40,324 nt of DNA from Euryarchaeota archaeon UBA86 (GTDB taxonomy: Archaea > Thermoplasmatota > Poseidoniia > Poseidoniales > Thalassarchaeaceae). This document shows positions 1-7,698 of the stretch, in pieces. How positions within the stretch are numbered: position 1 is the first letter of the stretch; each line of letters begins with the position of its first letter. The notes beneath the pieces are model-generated. The model was not told where the DNA came from, did not search any database, and saw only the letters and a program-made list of their open reading frames with translations. The translations under genes were made by a program, and so were the position numbers. The stretch is from assembly GCA_002503055.1 (NCBI GenBank), contig DAQX01000025.1, positions 750 through 41,073 on the forward strand, written 5' to 3'.

Positions 1-243
1 TGCCTGATCGGAAGGGCCCTTTAGTACGAGAGGAACGAGGGCTCGGAGCCACTAGTTTACCAGTTGTCCGGCAGGGCAATGCTGGGTAGCCACGCTCCAG
101 CGGATAAGAGCTGAAAGCATCTAAGCTCGAAGTCGTCCGAAAGACGAGGCACCTCAGGGGACTCGTAAAAGACGAGATTGATAGACAGCGGGTGTAAGGA
201 CCGAGGTTCGCCGAGGTCTTCAGCCCAGCTGCACTAACCCCCC
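1..243 (+). rRNA. 23S ribosomal RNA, 3' end (partial)
   Basis: This is the last part of the large-subunit rRNA; the gene begins left of the window. The universally conserved sarcin-ricin loop core (AGTACGAGAGGAAC) is visible at 23-36. It is followed by the expected domain VI helices, including GTCGTCCGAAAGACGA near 132-147 and the purine-rich segment ending in GCACTAACC near 232-240. The exact mature 3' end cannot be fixed by eye and is given to within about ten bases. The 5S gene starts about 85 bases further on the same strand, so a 23S-5S transcription unit is likely. Confidence 0.95.
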
Positions 244-328
244 GAGCATCATCAAAAATCTACAACACCAAGGCCCTTGTGGGCCTCTGTCCAAAAGAGC
301 ATATCAATTCACATTCGAAGGAAGAGTT

Positions 329-449
329 GTGCACGGCCATAGCGGAGGGGTCCTACCCGGTCCCATACCGAACCCGGAAGTCAAGCCCTCCTGCGTCGTT
401 TCCTGTACTGTGGCGCGAAAGCCCACGGGAAAGTTCGTCGCTGTGCCAC
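329..449 (+). rRNA. 5S ribosomal RNA
   Basis: The stretch contains the conserved 5S landmarks in order: CCATAGCGG in helix II, CCCGGTCCCATACCGAACCCGG in the loop B/helix III region, GGAAGTCAAGCC, and a GCGCGAAAGCCC loop E/helix IV region. The terminal helix forms between GCACGGC at 331-337 and GCTGTGC at 440-446, with one G-U pair, and fixes the ends to within about two bases. The length of about 120 nt is normal. It sits downstream of 23S rRNA and just upstream of aIF6. Confidence 0.92.
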
Positions 450-502
450 TCTCCTTCACCCCGCGAATTTGAAAATCAATAGCCATGACTACCAGGTGAA
501 AT

Positions 503-1165
503 ATGGCGATTAGCACAGGCGACATTTTGGGGCATACCCAGGTCGGAGTATACCTCTCGGTTGTAGATGACATTCTATTCTATCCTCGTTCACTCGATGA
601 AACATCAATTGAGATGCTGACCGAGTCATTCGAGATGGAAATGCACCCTTTCCTAGTAGGGGGGTCTTCTCTACTTGGCAGTTTACTGAGTGGTAATGCA
701 AAGGGAATAGCCGTCGCCGATATTGCTACTGAAGAAGATCTGGATGAACTAACTAGCTTCTGCGATGTCGTAGTCCTGGAAAGTGGAGTGAATGCTGCCG
801 GGAATCTCATCGAGTGTAATGAACACGGCGCTGTGGTTAGCCCCGTGGTCCCTCAAGCTGGAGTTGAGATGATTTCAGAAGTCCTATGTGTGGATGCGAT
901 GCATTCCAAAGTTGCAGGACACGACACCGTAGGTAGTATGCTAGTTGCAAATAGCAACGGAGTTTTGGCGCATCCTGACATTACCAGAGAAGAAGCCGAA
1001 GCAATTGAGTCAGTAATGAAAGTACCAGTAATGGTTGGTACTGTGACTTTCGGCTCACCATTTGTTGGAGCAGGTTGTGCGGCCAGTAATACGCATGCTC
1101 TAGTTGGTTCTGGTTCTACGGGTCCAGAGTTAAACCGAATTGAGGATGCCCTAGGATTGATCTAG
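503..1165 (+). CDS. eif6: Translation initiation factor 6 (aIF6), ribosome anti-association factor
   Basis: aIF6 binds the large ribosomal subunit near the sarcin-ricin loop and L14e/L24e and prevents premature joining with the small subunit. The 220-residue protein has the normal family length and the five-fold alpha/beta pentein repeat pattern. Recognisable elements are the VGVYLSVVDDILFYP start, the GVNAAGNLIECNEHGAVVSP segment (roughly residues 95-114), and the LVANSNGVLAHPDI repeat. The ATG has a GGTG element about eight bases upstream. It follows the 5S rRNA by 53 bases on the same strand, a placement that makes co-regulation with ribosome synthesis plausible but unproven. The next gene is convergent. 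Confidence 0.93.
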   Translation: MAISTGDILGHTQVGVYLSVVDDILFYPRSLDETSIEMLTESFEMEMHPFLVGGSSLLGSLLSGNAKGIAVADIATEEDLDELTSFCDVVVLESGVNAAGNLIECNEHGAVVSPVVPQAGVEMISEVLCVDAMHSKVAGHDTVGSMLVANSNGVLAHPDITREEAEAIESVMKVPVMVGTVTFGSPFVGAGCAASNTHALVGSGSTGPELNRIEDALGLI

Positions 1166-1222
1166 AGTAATCATTCAGTCTCTCCAAATATTCCGATAAT
1201 ATTCTGAAAATGCAGTTGAAAA

Positions 1223-1247
1223 GCCCACATATCACACTGATGTGGGC
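1223..1247. terminator. Inverted repeat between convergent genes
   Basis: GCCCACAT at 1223-1230 and ATGTGGGC at 1240-1247 form a perfect 8-bp stem with a 9-nt loop. It lies between the end of aIF6 and the stop codon of the convergent zinc-protein gene, which falls inside the loop. Position and symmetry suggest a bidirectional end-of-transcript structure. Archaeal termination normally depends on T-tracts rather than hairpins, so the role is inferred only from placement. Confidence 0.35.
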
Positions 1248-1504
1248 GCTATGTGGTCATCCCCCTTGTCTTCTGCATCCCGAACTCTATTCCAAACTGA
1301 AACCATCAACTCGTCATGACACTCTTCGCAGTAGTGGAATCTTCGATACGCCTCTCGGAAAGAGTAAGCCTTGCTACCAGTGGCCACTAGAAATCCCTCG
1401 GGAGACAGTCTACTGACTAGGGGGCCATCATTCTTGCATCCCGGGTAGTCGCATCTAGCCACGAACGACCCTGGCACTCCCTTCTCTTGAACTCTCTGAA
1501 TCAC
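1232..1504 (-). CDS. Small Cys-rich (putative zinc-binding) protein coupled to the biotin carrier gene
   Basis: I do not recognise this 90-residue protein. It carries two cysteine pairs, CDYPGC near residue 18 and HYCEECH near residue 57, which together could hold one zinc ion in a treble-clef or zinc-ribbon-like fold. The start is a GTG whose last two bases are part of the TGA stop of the upstream biotin carrier gene (GTGA overlap), so translation is probably coupled. It is therefore the last gene of the propionyl-CoA carboxylase operon. A structural or regulatory role for the carboxylase is possible but is guesswork. The opposite-strand reading frame across the same bases has no such features. 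Confidence 0.6.
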   Translation of the reverse strand: MIQRVQEKGVPGSFVARCDYPGCKNDGPLVSRLSPEGFLVATGSKAYSFREAYRRFHYCEECHDELMVSVWNRVRDAEDKGDDHIAPTSV

Positions 1505-1905
1505 TCTGATTCCTCTTCAGGAGTGATTACAACCAGGGGAGAATTGGCTTCGATGTTGTCGCCAGTTTGACAATTCAATTCAGCAATAGTTCCCGAGATT
1601 GGAGCCTGAACCTCATTCTGCATCTTCATTGCCTCAAGTATCATCAGAACTGAGCCTTCCTCGACCTCATCCCCTAAGGAAATGTGAATCGACACGACCT
1701 TTCCGGGAATCGGTGAAGAAATCGTTCCGGATTTAGCGGAACTAGATCGCGTTTGAGATCCTCTCTTTGGAGGGACTCCTCTTTCCTGCTCCACTTGAAC
1801 TTCAAATTGAGAATCAGCCACACTGACTTTCCAACCATCTTCGACCTTCTCTAATTCGACCTCGAAAATCTCTCCATCGACCGAGACTTTTCTCTTGACT
1901 GCCAT
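1501..1905 (-). CDS. Biotin carboxyl carrier protein of propionyl/acetyl-CoA carboxylase
   Basis: This swinging-arm subunit carries CO2 on biotin from biotin carboxylase to the carboxyltransferase. The 134-residue protein has an N-terminal beta-rich region (1-45), a Ser/Arg/Lys linker (46-62), and a C-terminal biotinyl domain. The domain contains SPIPGKVVSI near 64 and the biotin attachment motif EAMKM, with the modified lysine at residue 94. The ATG at 1905 is preferred over an upstream in-frame start because it follows a GAGGTGAGG ribosome binding site and begins at the expected point. It starts five bases after the small epsilon/gamma-like subunit ends, within the carboxyltransferase operon. 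The window also encodes a biotin-protein ligase (16157-17542). A biotin carboxylase subunit is not present here. Confidence 0.92.
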   Translation of the reverse strand: MAVKRKVSVDGEIFEVELEKVEDGWKVSVADSQFEVQVEQERGVPPKRGSQTRSSSAKSGTISSPIPGKVVSIHISLGDEVEEGSVLMILEAMKMQNEVQAPISGTIAELNCQTGDNIEANSPLVVITPEEESE

Positions 1906-1909
1906 TACC

Positions 1910-2110
1910 TCACCTCGATGTACTCCTACGCGTACGCGCACGAAACAAATTCCTCCTTCCAATCAGAACCCTTCGGTGATCCTTTGACCATGCTCCACCA
2001 GAGTCTCGTTGTCCAGAAGTCGAGAGTGACTCACCTTCAGACATCTCAAACAGAACAGCGACAATAGCCGCCACCTTCAATTTAGATTCTCTTTGCTCGT
2101 CTTCGGCCAT
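1910..2110 (-). CDS. Small acyl-CoA carboxylase subunit, epsilon/gamma-like
   Basis: This 66-residue protein sits between the carboxyltransferase and biotin carrier genes, nine bases after the former, with an AGGA ribosome binding site. It has a short N-terminal helix containing AAIVAVLFEM (residues 14-23), a polar linker, then a W...R..IGRRNLFRAR segment (about residues 41-60). That two-part pattern (a hydrophobic helix with AxxAxL, then a Trp and a GR-containing basic tail) resembles two families. One is the small epsilon subunits of actinobacterial acyl-CoA carboxylases; the other is the soluble part of OadG-like gamma subunits of biotin-dependent decarboxylases. Unlike OadG it has no convincing transmembrane helix. 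Assignment rests mainly on gene context and this weak pattern. Confidence 0.6.
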   Translation of the reverse strand: MAEDEQRESKLKVAAIVAVLFEMSEGESLSTSGQRDSGGAWSKDHRRVLIGRRNLFRARTRRSTSR

Positions 2111-2119
2111 GACAGTTCC

Positions 2120-3673
2120 TCACAACGGGATATTGCCGTGCTTGCGTGCAGGGCGAATCTCTTCTTTCTCAAGCAAGGCACCAAGGGCGCGAGTCAAAAC
2201 CTCACGAGTTTTACTAGGCTGGATAACATCGTCCAGATACCCCAGAGCAGCGGCCCGATATGGGTTAGCAAAAGTCTCTTCATAATCATCTACTAGCCTA
2301 TCTCTTTCCTGCTCAGGATTGCCTGAAGTCGCAATGCGATTACGATGAATAATCTGGACTGCGCCCTCAGCCCCCATGACCGCTAACTGAGCAGTTGGCC
2401 AAGCGATATTGTAGTCGCCTCTGATATGCTTGGACGACATTACATCGTAAGCACCTCCATACGCCTTTCTTGTTATTACTGTCAATTTTGGGACAGTAGC
2501 TTCAGCGTATGCATACAATAGTTTAGCACCATGCCTGATTATTCCCCCCCATTCCTGACTCGCCCCTGGCAGGAAGCCAGGGACATCGACAAAGGTCAGT
2601 AAGGGGATGTTGAAAGCATCACAGAATCTGACAAATCTAGCACCTTTGATTGAAGCATCAATATCCAAACATCCAGCAAGCACGCTAGGTTGATTGCCGA
2701 CTACGCCAATTGTGTGGCCCCCCAACCTTCCAAAACCCACTACTATGTTTCCAGCAAAACCCGCCTGAACCTCAAGGAAAGCACCATCGTCAAGAATTTC
2801 TTCTATCGCCATAGTGATGTCATATGGCTGACTTGGATCAATCGGGACCAGTTTATCTAGGCCATCGCAGGATCGGTCAAGAGGGTCTGATGTACCAGAT
2901 ATGGGAGGTTTCTCAAGATTGTTTGATGGCATGAATCCGACGAGTTCACGCACAATTGAAAGCGCCTCATCATCATCTTGGGCCGTGAAATGAGTCACTC
3001 CGGATTTAGTTGCGTGAGTAGAGGCGCCCCCCAAGTCTTCGAAAGACACTTCTTCATTGGTTACTGTCTTGATGACTTCAGGCCCTGTGATGAACATGTG
3101 AGATGTCTTGTCTACCATTACGACGAAATCCGTTATTGCTGGAGAATAAACCGCGCCTCCTGCACAGGGTCCCATGATTACGGAAATCTGCGGAATAACT
3201 CCGCTGGCCCTGACATTGCGGAAGAAAATCTCGGCATATGAACCAAGACTAGCAACGCCCTCTTGGATTCGGGCGCCTCCGCTATCATTTAGACCAATTA
3301 CGGGAGCACCAGTTTTGAGGGCCATATCTAGAATCTTGCAAATCTTCAGACCATGCATCTCACCCAAAGATCCACCATAAACGGTGAAATCCTGGGCGAA
3401 GCAATAGACTACTCTGCCATCAATCGTGCCGTGTCCACAAACTACTCCATCACCCGGGATTACATTCCTATCCATCTCAAAATCCCTGCACCGGTGCTCA
3501 ACAAGTGTATCAACTTCCATGAATGAACCATCGTCTAGGAGAGACTCAATCCTCTCACGAGCAGTCATCTTTCCCTTGGCATGCTGGGCCGATACTCTAG
3601 CCTGCCCACCTCCACCGGCAGCCTGAGACTTTCTGCGCCGCAGATCCTCTACTCGGTCATCGTTTACGCTCAT
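2120..3673 (-). CDS. pccB: Propionyl-CoA (acetyl-CoA) carboxylase, carboxyltransferase beta subunit
   Basis: This subunit transfers the carboxyl group from carboxybiotin to propionyl-CoA (or acetyl-CoA), giving methylmalonyl-CoA. The protein is 517 residues, typical of PccB. It has the N-terminal GKMTARERIESLLD motif, the acyl-CoA site GAPVIGLNDSGGARIQEG, the oxyanion segment IMGPCAGGAVYSPA, and the C-terminal carboxybiotin half with FVDVPGFLPG and ITRKAYGGAYDVM. The ATG at 3673 is chosen because it gives the usual family N-terminus. An in-frame ATG at 3709 would add 12 hydrophobic residues not expected here, although it has an AGGT upstream. It is the first gene of a four-gene minus-strand operon and diverges from the methylmalonyl-CoA mutase subunit gene, so the two steps of propionate use share an intergenic promoter region. 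Confidence 0.96.
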   Translation of the reverse strand: MSVNDDRVEDLRRRKSQAAGGGGQARVSAQHAKGKMTARERIESLLDDGSFMEVDTLVEHRCRDFEMDRNVIPGDGVVCGHGTIDGRVVYCFAQDFTVYGGSLGEMHGLKICKILDMALKTGAPVIGLNDSGGARIQEGVASLGSYAEIFFRNVRASGVIPQISVIMGPCAGGAVYSPAITDFVVMVDKTSHMFITGPEVIKTVTNEEVSFEDLGGASTHATKSGVTHFTAQDDDEALSIVRELVGFMPSNNLEKPPISGTSDPLDRSCDGLDKLVPIDPSQPYDITMAIEEILDDGAFLEVQAGFAGNIVVGFGRLGGHTIGVVGNQPSVLAGCLDIDASIKGARFVRFCDAFNIPLLTFVDVPGFLPGASQEWGGIIRHGAKLLYAYAEATVPKLTVITRKAYGGAYDVMSSKHIRGDYNIAWPTAQLAVMGAEGAVQIIHRNRIATSGNPEQERDRLVDDYEETFANPYRAAALGYLDDVIQPSKTREVLTRALGALLEKEEIRPARKHGNIPL

Positions 3674-3782
3674 AACCAGTCCAGTCAGCACAACCCCGCC
3701 AATGAGCATTACCTACGGTATTGTGTAATCAATTCTCAATCGGTTGCTTGAAGTCTCACGCCCGCGTGCCAGCACCGTCGAA

Positions 3783-4220
3783 ATGAAGGTCATTGTCGCT
3801 AAACCGGGTCTAGACGGCCATGACAGGGGTGCTAAAGTAATCGCTAGGGCCCTCAGAGATGGAGGTCACGAGGTAGTTTACACCGGTCTGCGAAAGACCC
3901 CGAACGAAATAGTACGCGCCACTATGGATGAGGACGCTGCTGCATTAGGCCTGTCAACTCTATCTGGGGCGCACGATGTTCTGATTCCAGCTATCTGTGA
4001 GGAGTTAATCAAAGAAGATATGGGCAGAACGGTAGTATTCGCTGGCGGAATCATTCCAGCATCGGATAGGGATGCGTTGCATGCTTTGGGAGTAAGAGCG
4101 ATTTTTGGACCAGGCACTAGTACATCCGAGATTCTCGACTTCCTCAATGAAGTGTCTTCTAGGAAGAAGTCCGGAGAAGCTGTTGGCGTTGGAGAGAGTT
4201 CAGAATGGAGATGGGAGTAA
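3783..4220 (+). CDS. mcmA2: Methylmalonyl-CoA mutase, cobalamin-binding small subunit
   Basis: This is the B12-binding domain of methylmalonyl-CoA mutase as a separate 145-residue polypeptide, the archaeal arrangement. It binds adenosylcobalamin in the base-off/His-on form through D11-G-H13-D-R-G16; His13 is the predicted cobalt ligand. The later motifs LSTLSGAH and FAGGIIP, which contact the nucleotide tail, are also present. The catalytic large subunit is not in this window. The ATG at 3783 begins right at the conserved core. A TTG at 3744 would add 13 residues and cannot be excluded. The 3' end overlaps the MeaB-like GTPase gene by 16 bases, so the two are co-translated. Upstream is the divergent carboxylase operon. 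Confidence 0.92.
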   Translation: MKVIVAKPGLDGHDRGAKVIARALRDGGHEVVYTGLRKTPNEIVRATMDEDAAALGLSTLSGAHDVLIPAICEELIKEDMGRTVVFAGGIIPASDRDALHALGVRAIFGPGTSTSEILDFLNEVSSRKKSGEAVGVGESSEWRWE

Positions 4221-5077
4221 AGGAACAGGATATTATCCGCTCTGCTCTGCAAGGTAGACGCAGAGACCTTTCCCGACTACTCACTCTTATTGAGTCGGGA
4301 TTTGAGCCAAACATCCCTTTACAAGAATCATGGACGATGGGTGTAACTGGGCCACCTGGGGCAGGAAAATCCTCATTGATTGGGAATTTTGTAGACTATT
4401 GGTCGAGCAGAGGAGACAAAGTAGCTGTCCTAGCAGTCGACCCATCTTCGCCAAAAAGCGGAGGGGCCCTGCTAGGAGATAGAATGAGGATGGTCTCTGC
4501 AGACTCTGGGGACTCCGTATTCGTCAGATCTCTAGCAACGAGAAACCATCCGGGCGGCCTATCCGCATACATCTCCACGATGATTGACTGTTTGACAGCG
4601 TGCGGCTGGAACAAGATAGTCATAGAGACCGTGGGTTCAGGTCAGTCAGACTATCGAATCGCTGCTTTTACAGATAGAATTCTTCTCGTGGACGGCCCAG
4701 ATAGGGGAGATATCGTACAAGCCGAGAAGGCAGGAATAATCGAGTTAGCCGATATCATCGTAGTAAATAAGTCAGATTTGGAAGGTTCAGAACAAGCAGC
4801 TGAGGCAATCAATTCATCGCTATCGATGGGCCCTTCTCCTCCTCCTGTTCACTTGGTATGTTCTCATGATGGCGCTGGAATTGAAGAGTTGATTCACGAT
4901 ATCGAGAACTGTATTCCGGAGGCTAGAAGTGCATTAAGGGCGAGGGAACGCTTGATTTCTGCATGGGACTCTCGTCTGCTTAACAATCCCGAGTTAAATC
5001 GGGTTGTCGGACTCTTGGAGACCGGAAGTATAACACTAGAAGATGCTATCAAAGAAATTGCTTCGTCCGAGGTATAA
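4205..5077 (+). CDS. meaB: MeaB/ArgK-type G-protein chaperone of methylmalonyl-CoA mutase
   Basis: This GTPase guards cofactor loading and prevents inactivation of methylmalonyl-CoA mutase. The 290-residue protein contains Walker A GPPGAGKSS (about residues 49-57), the AVDPSSPKSGGALLGDRMRM stretch (residues 78-97), the ETVGSGQSD switch segment, and the G4 motif NKSD near residue 195. The segment after the switch reads DGPDRGDIVQAEKAG where the family usually has a P-G-A-G-D-E-L-Q-type loop. The fold is clear but this loop is divergent. It overlaps the mutase small subunit by 16 bases, which fits its function. Either the ATG at 4205 or the one at 4211 could start it. Confidence 0.92.
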   Translation: MEMGVKEQDIIRSALQGRRRDLSRLLTLIESGFEPNIPLQESWTMGVTGPPGAGKSSLIGNFVDYWSSRGDKVAVLAVDPSSPKSGGALLGDRMRMVSADSGDSVFVRSLATRNHPGGLSAYISTMIDCLTACGWNKIVIETVGSGQSDYRIAAFTDRILLVDGPDRGDIVQAEKAGIIELADIIVVNKSDLEGSEQAAEAINSSLSMGPSPPPVHLVCSHDGAGIEELIHDIENCIPEARSALRARERLISAWDSRLLNNPELNRVVGLLETGSITLEDAIKEIASSEV

Positions 5078-5078
5078 C

Positions 5079-5717
5079 ATGTCTGAAGACTCACATGTAT
5101 TAGCTGACCATGTCGATCATTCTGTCGGTGGTTTCGGAGGCCATGCCTTCAGGCGTTTCACTCATGTTTCCATGACTGCAGTGCCTTTCATCTACTACCT
5201 GTACGGACAAGATGTTGCTGACCTTGTCTCAATAGAGGCTAAACAATTGGTCAGTATAGTCTGCTTTCTAATCATTCTAGCAGAGGTTATCCGACTTCGC
5301 TTGGGCATTGTTATCTTCGGACAAAGAGAGTATGAGGCAAACCAGATTTCGGCCCTAGCATGGGGTGGCTTGGCCGTTTCCCTAGCATTATTACTCGCTC
5401 CGGGAGAAGGAGAAGGATTGGAAGCCGGAATTTACGGCATCCCTCTCATTGTTGGATTAACTCTGGTTGACCCCGTTATGGGAGAGATAAAGAGAACAAA
5501 ACAAGATCTCAGATTGGCCATATATGTTGGCTTAGTAGTATCTTATGCTGTCTGGCTGGGGTGTCACTATTGGCTTGGTACTGACATAATTGCAGCAATC
5601 CTACTCGCCCCACTTACTGTTCTGGGAGAGTTGCCGAAAACCAAGGAAATTGATGACAATGCAACTATGATTCTATTCCCCTTGACTGGACTGATGTTAC
5701 TGCTCCCGTTCTTATGA
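5079..5717 (+). CDS. Polyprenol/dolichol-kinase-like CTP-dependent membrane protein
   Basis: This is a 212-residue integral membrane protein with about six to seven hydrophobic helices after a short His-rich N-terminus. Two features point to the dolichol kinase/phytol kinase/phosphatidate cytidylyltransferase superfamily: an early FRRFTHVSM segment, and the late motif LGELPKTKEIDDNATMILFP, with the E...DDN pattern of the nucleotide site. Such enzymes phosphorylate polyprenols or transfer CMP to lipids; which reaction applies here cannot be told. The ATG at 5079 has GAGGT 11 bases upstream and lies one base after the MeaB stop, so it is co-transcribed with the propionate genes. I see no obvious metabolic reason for that linkage. 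Confidence 0.7.
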   Translation: MSEDSHVLADHVDHSVGGFGGHAFRRFTHVSMTAVPFIYYLYGQDVADLVSIEAKQLVSIVCFLIILAEVIRLRLGIVIFGQREYEANQISALAWGGLAVSLALLLAPGEGEGLEAGIYGIPLIVGLTLVDPVMGEIKRTKQDLRLAIYVGLVVSYAVWLGCHYWLGTDIIAAILLAPLTVLGELPKTKEIDDNATMILFPLTGLMLLLPFL

Positions 5718-5765
5718 GTGTGCGACCCCGTCATCTTTACAATCCGAGTTCTGTTGGACAACATA

Positions 5766-5885
5766 ATGGCTGAGGACGAATCTACTGGCGAGATCGTGGA
5801 ATCATCGGTTTCACAGTCTGGATATGTGGTTGTATGGACCATCGCATCACTGGTTTCTTTCGCCATCTTCTTCGCTTACTTCTAA
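5766..5885 (+). CDS. 39-residue single-helix membrane peptide
   Basis: A short frame starts at ATG 5766 and ends at TAA 5885. It encodes an acidic, Ser-rich N-terminus (MAEDESTGEIVESSVSQSG) followed by a hydrophobic segment of about 19 residues (YVVVWTIASLVSFAIFFAYF) that runs to the C-terminus. This is the layout of a tail-anchored or single-span small membrane subunit. I do not recognise a family. It lies 48 bases after the polyprenol-kinase-like gene and 37 bases before asparagine synthetase, on the same strand. Its clean acidic/hydrophobic split argues for real coding, but at this length a chance frame cannot be excluded. Confidence 0.5.
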   Translation: MAEDESTGEIVESSVSQSGYVVVWTIASLVSFAIFFAYF

Positions 5886-5922
5886 ACGCCAAAATGATGA
5901 ACCTATCCAAGGTGCATTGGCC

Positions 5923-7698
5923 GTGTGCGGCATTACTGGGATTCTGGGCAATGCTGATGCCGCCATTGCATCATCGATGGCAGACTGTCTAGCTCACAGA
6001 GGGCCCGATGGAAGAGGGGGCTTCGAAGAGGAGCTAAGAAATGGGTCAGTAGCGTTCGGACATTCTCGTCTTTCAATTCTTGATTTGGAAGGTTCATACC
6101 AACCCATCCATTCCGACCACGGCTCAGTACTAATTCAGAACGGAGAGATATACAACTACAAGGAAATTAGGAGAAAAATCAAGAATTATCCTTGGAGGAC
6201 TTCAGGAGATAGCGAAACCGTTCTGGCATTACACAACACGGTTTCCGGAGATTTCAAACCAAATCATTCCGATTGGATAAACAAATTAGATGGCATCTGG
6301 GGCTTTGCTATTTGGGACCAAGCAAGACAGGAACTCCTGTTATGCAGGGATCCATTGGGAGTCAAACCATTAGTTCGCGCATTGTTACCCGACGGAACTC
6401 TGATTTTCGCATCCGAAGTAAAGGCACTTCAAGAGCACCCTGAATTCATTGCCACTCCAGATATCGATGCAATTGCAATCAGGCTAGCCTATGAATATCC
6501 GCTTGATATGACAACTCTATTTTCAGGAGTTACTCAAGTAGAACCCGGTACAATAGAGATTTGGACTCTGGACAATGAGGGCCGTGCCGTACTCAAATCA
6601 ATACAACGCCACTACAAACAAACTCGTGTAATCGCCGATTGGGATCACAATTCTGGCCCAGATTGGTTGCTTTCCAGTCTGAGAAAATCTGTAGAATCTA
6701 GGATGTTATCGGATGCACCAATCGGAGTCGTTCTGTCAGGAGGTTTGGATTCTAGCCTAATTGCAGCACTAGCCAAAGATATAGCTCTAGAATCAGGAGG
6801 TGTAGTTCCGGAATGTTGGACTGTTGCCAGCAGTGAGGAGAACCCGGATTTCGTCGCAGCTGAATTGGTTGCCAATCATTTGGAGATGAATCATAACACT
6901 AGCATCATTGAAGAGAACGCATTCTGGAATCGTCTACCCAGTTTCATCCATGATGGAGAAGATCTAGACATCACAGTATTGTTCTGGCAACCATTATTCC
7001 AACAGATTTCCAATAGCGCCAAAGTCGCCCTTTGTGGCCAAGGCGCAGATGAGTTGCATGGAGGGTATCCTAGATACAAGGGTCTAGAAGAACACTCGAA
7101 TATGGTGAGCAATAGACTATCATTGTATGACTTTAATCCTTCACGACTGGAGTTAGGAGATGGGGCTCCATGGAAGGATTCGAATGTCCACCCAACCCAT
7201 CAATTCAAGAATATACAAGAAACACTGGACTTTGAATTAGAGAGAGGACAACTATCGAATTTTCAACTAAGATTGGGGGACAGACATGGGATGGCACAAG
7301 GACTAGAGGTCAGAGTACCGTTCCTAGGTAAGCAACATGTCTTGGCCAGTAATAGTCTCCCGGGGGAAATGCTGATCTCCGATTCAACAGAGAAAGTGGC
7401 CCTTAGACAAGCCTCCTCTCTATCGAATCTCCCTGAATCCATAGTGGGGCGCCCCAAATTACCTGCAGGTACTGCCACTACTCCGGACCTAGTTTCCTCT
7501 CTGATTGAAGAATTGACACCTCACGCAATGGAATGGTCTTCCGAATACGGGAGTCTAGCTTCGATTCTTCGTGACCAACCAGACATGGCGATTGGAATCA
7601 GGTTATTCCATTCCATTCACTTTACGGACGATCCCAATGTGAGAAAATCAAAGCCGTTGATGGATCTTCTGGATGATGTAAGCGCATGGCCAGCCTAG
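5923..7698 (+). CDS. asnB: Asparagine synthetase (glutamine-hydrolysing)
   Basis: It makes asparagine from aspartate, ATP and glutamine. The GTG at 5923 is chosen because it places Cys at position 2, the N-terminal nucleophile of class II glutaminases (CGITG), and has AAGGTG about ten bases upstream. A longer frame beginning at 5824 would bury that cysteine. The glutaminase domain (about 1-190) shows LAHRGPDG, GHSRLSILD, NGEIYNYKE and GDSETVL. The synthetase domain (about 230-591) shows the PP-loop SGGLDSS, then LCGQGADELHGGYPRY and GLEVRVPFL. Length (591) is normal for AsnB. It ends four bases inside the convergent alkyltransferase gene. Confidence 0.95.
   Translation: MCGITGILGNADAAIASSMADCLAHRGPDGRGGFEEELRNGSVAFGHSRLSILDLEGSYQPIHSDHGSVLIQNGEIYNYKEIRRKIKNYPWRTSGDSETVLALHNTVSGDFKPNHSDWINKLDGIWGFAIWDQARQELLLCRDPLGVKPLVRALLPDGTLIFASEVKALQEHPEFIATPDIDAIAIRLAYEYPLDMTTLFSGVTQVEPGTIEIWTLDNEGRAVLKSIQRHYKQTRVIADWDHNSGPDWLLSSLRKSVESRMLSDAPIGVVLSGGLDSSLIAALAKDIALESGGVVPECWTVASSEENPDFVAAELVANHLEMNHNTSIIEENAFWNRLPSFIHDGEDLDITVLFWQPLFQQISNSAKVALCGQGADELHGGYPRYKGLEEHSNMVSNRLSLYDFNPSRLELGDGAPWKDSNVHPTHQFKNIQETLDFELERGQLSNFQLRLGDRHGMAQGLEVRVPFLGKQHVLASNSLPGEMLISDSTEKVALRQASSLSNLPESIVGRPKLPAGTATTPDLVSSLIEELTPHAMEWSSEYGSLASILRDQPDMAIGIRLFHSIHFTDDPNVRKSKPLMDLLDDVSAWPA

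Noticed and set aside
1210..1416. Plus-strand frame of 68 codons downstream of aIF6
   Set aside because: It lies antisense to the Cys-pair protein, which has a coupled start and paired cysteines; this frame shows no motif.
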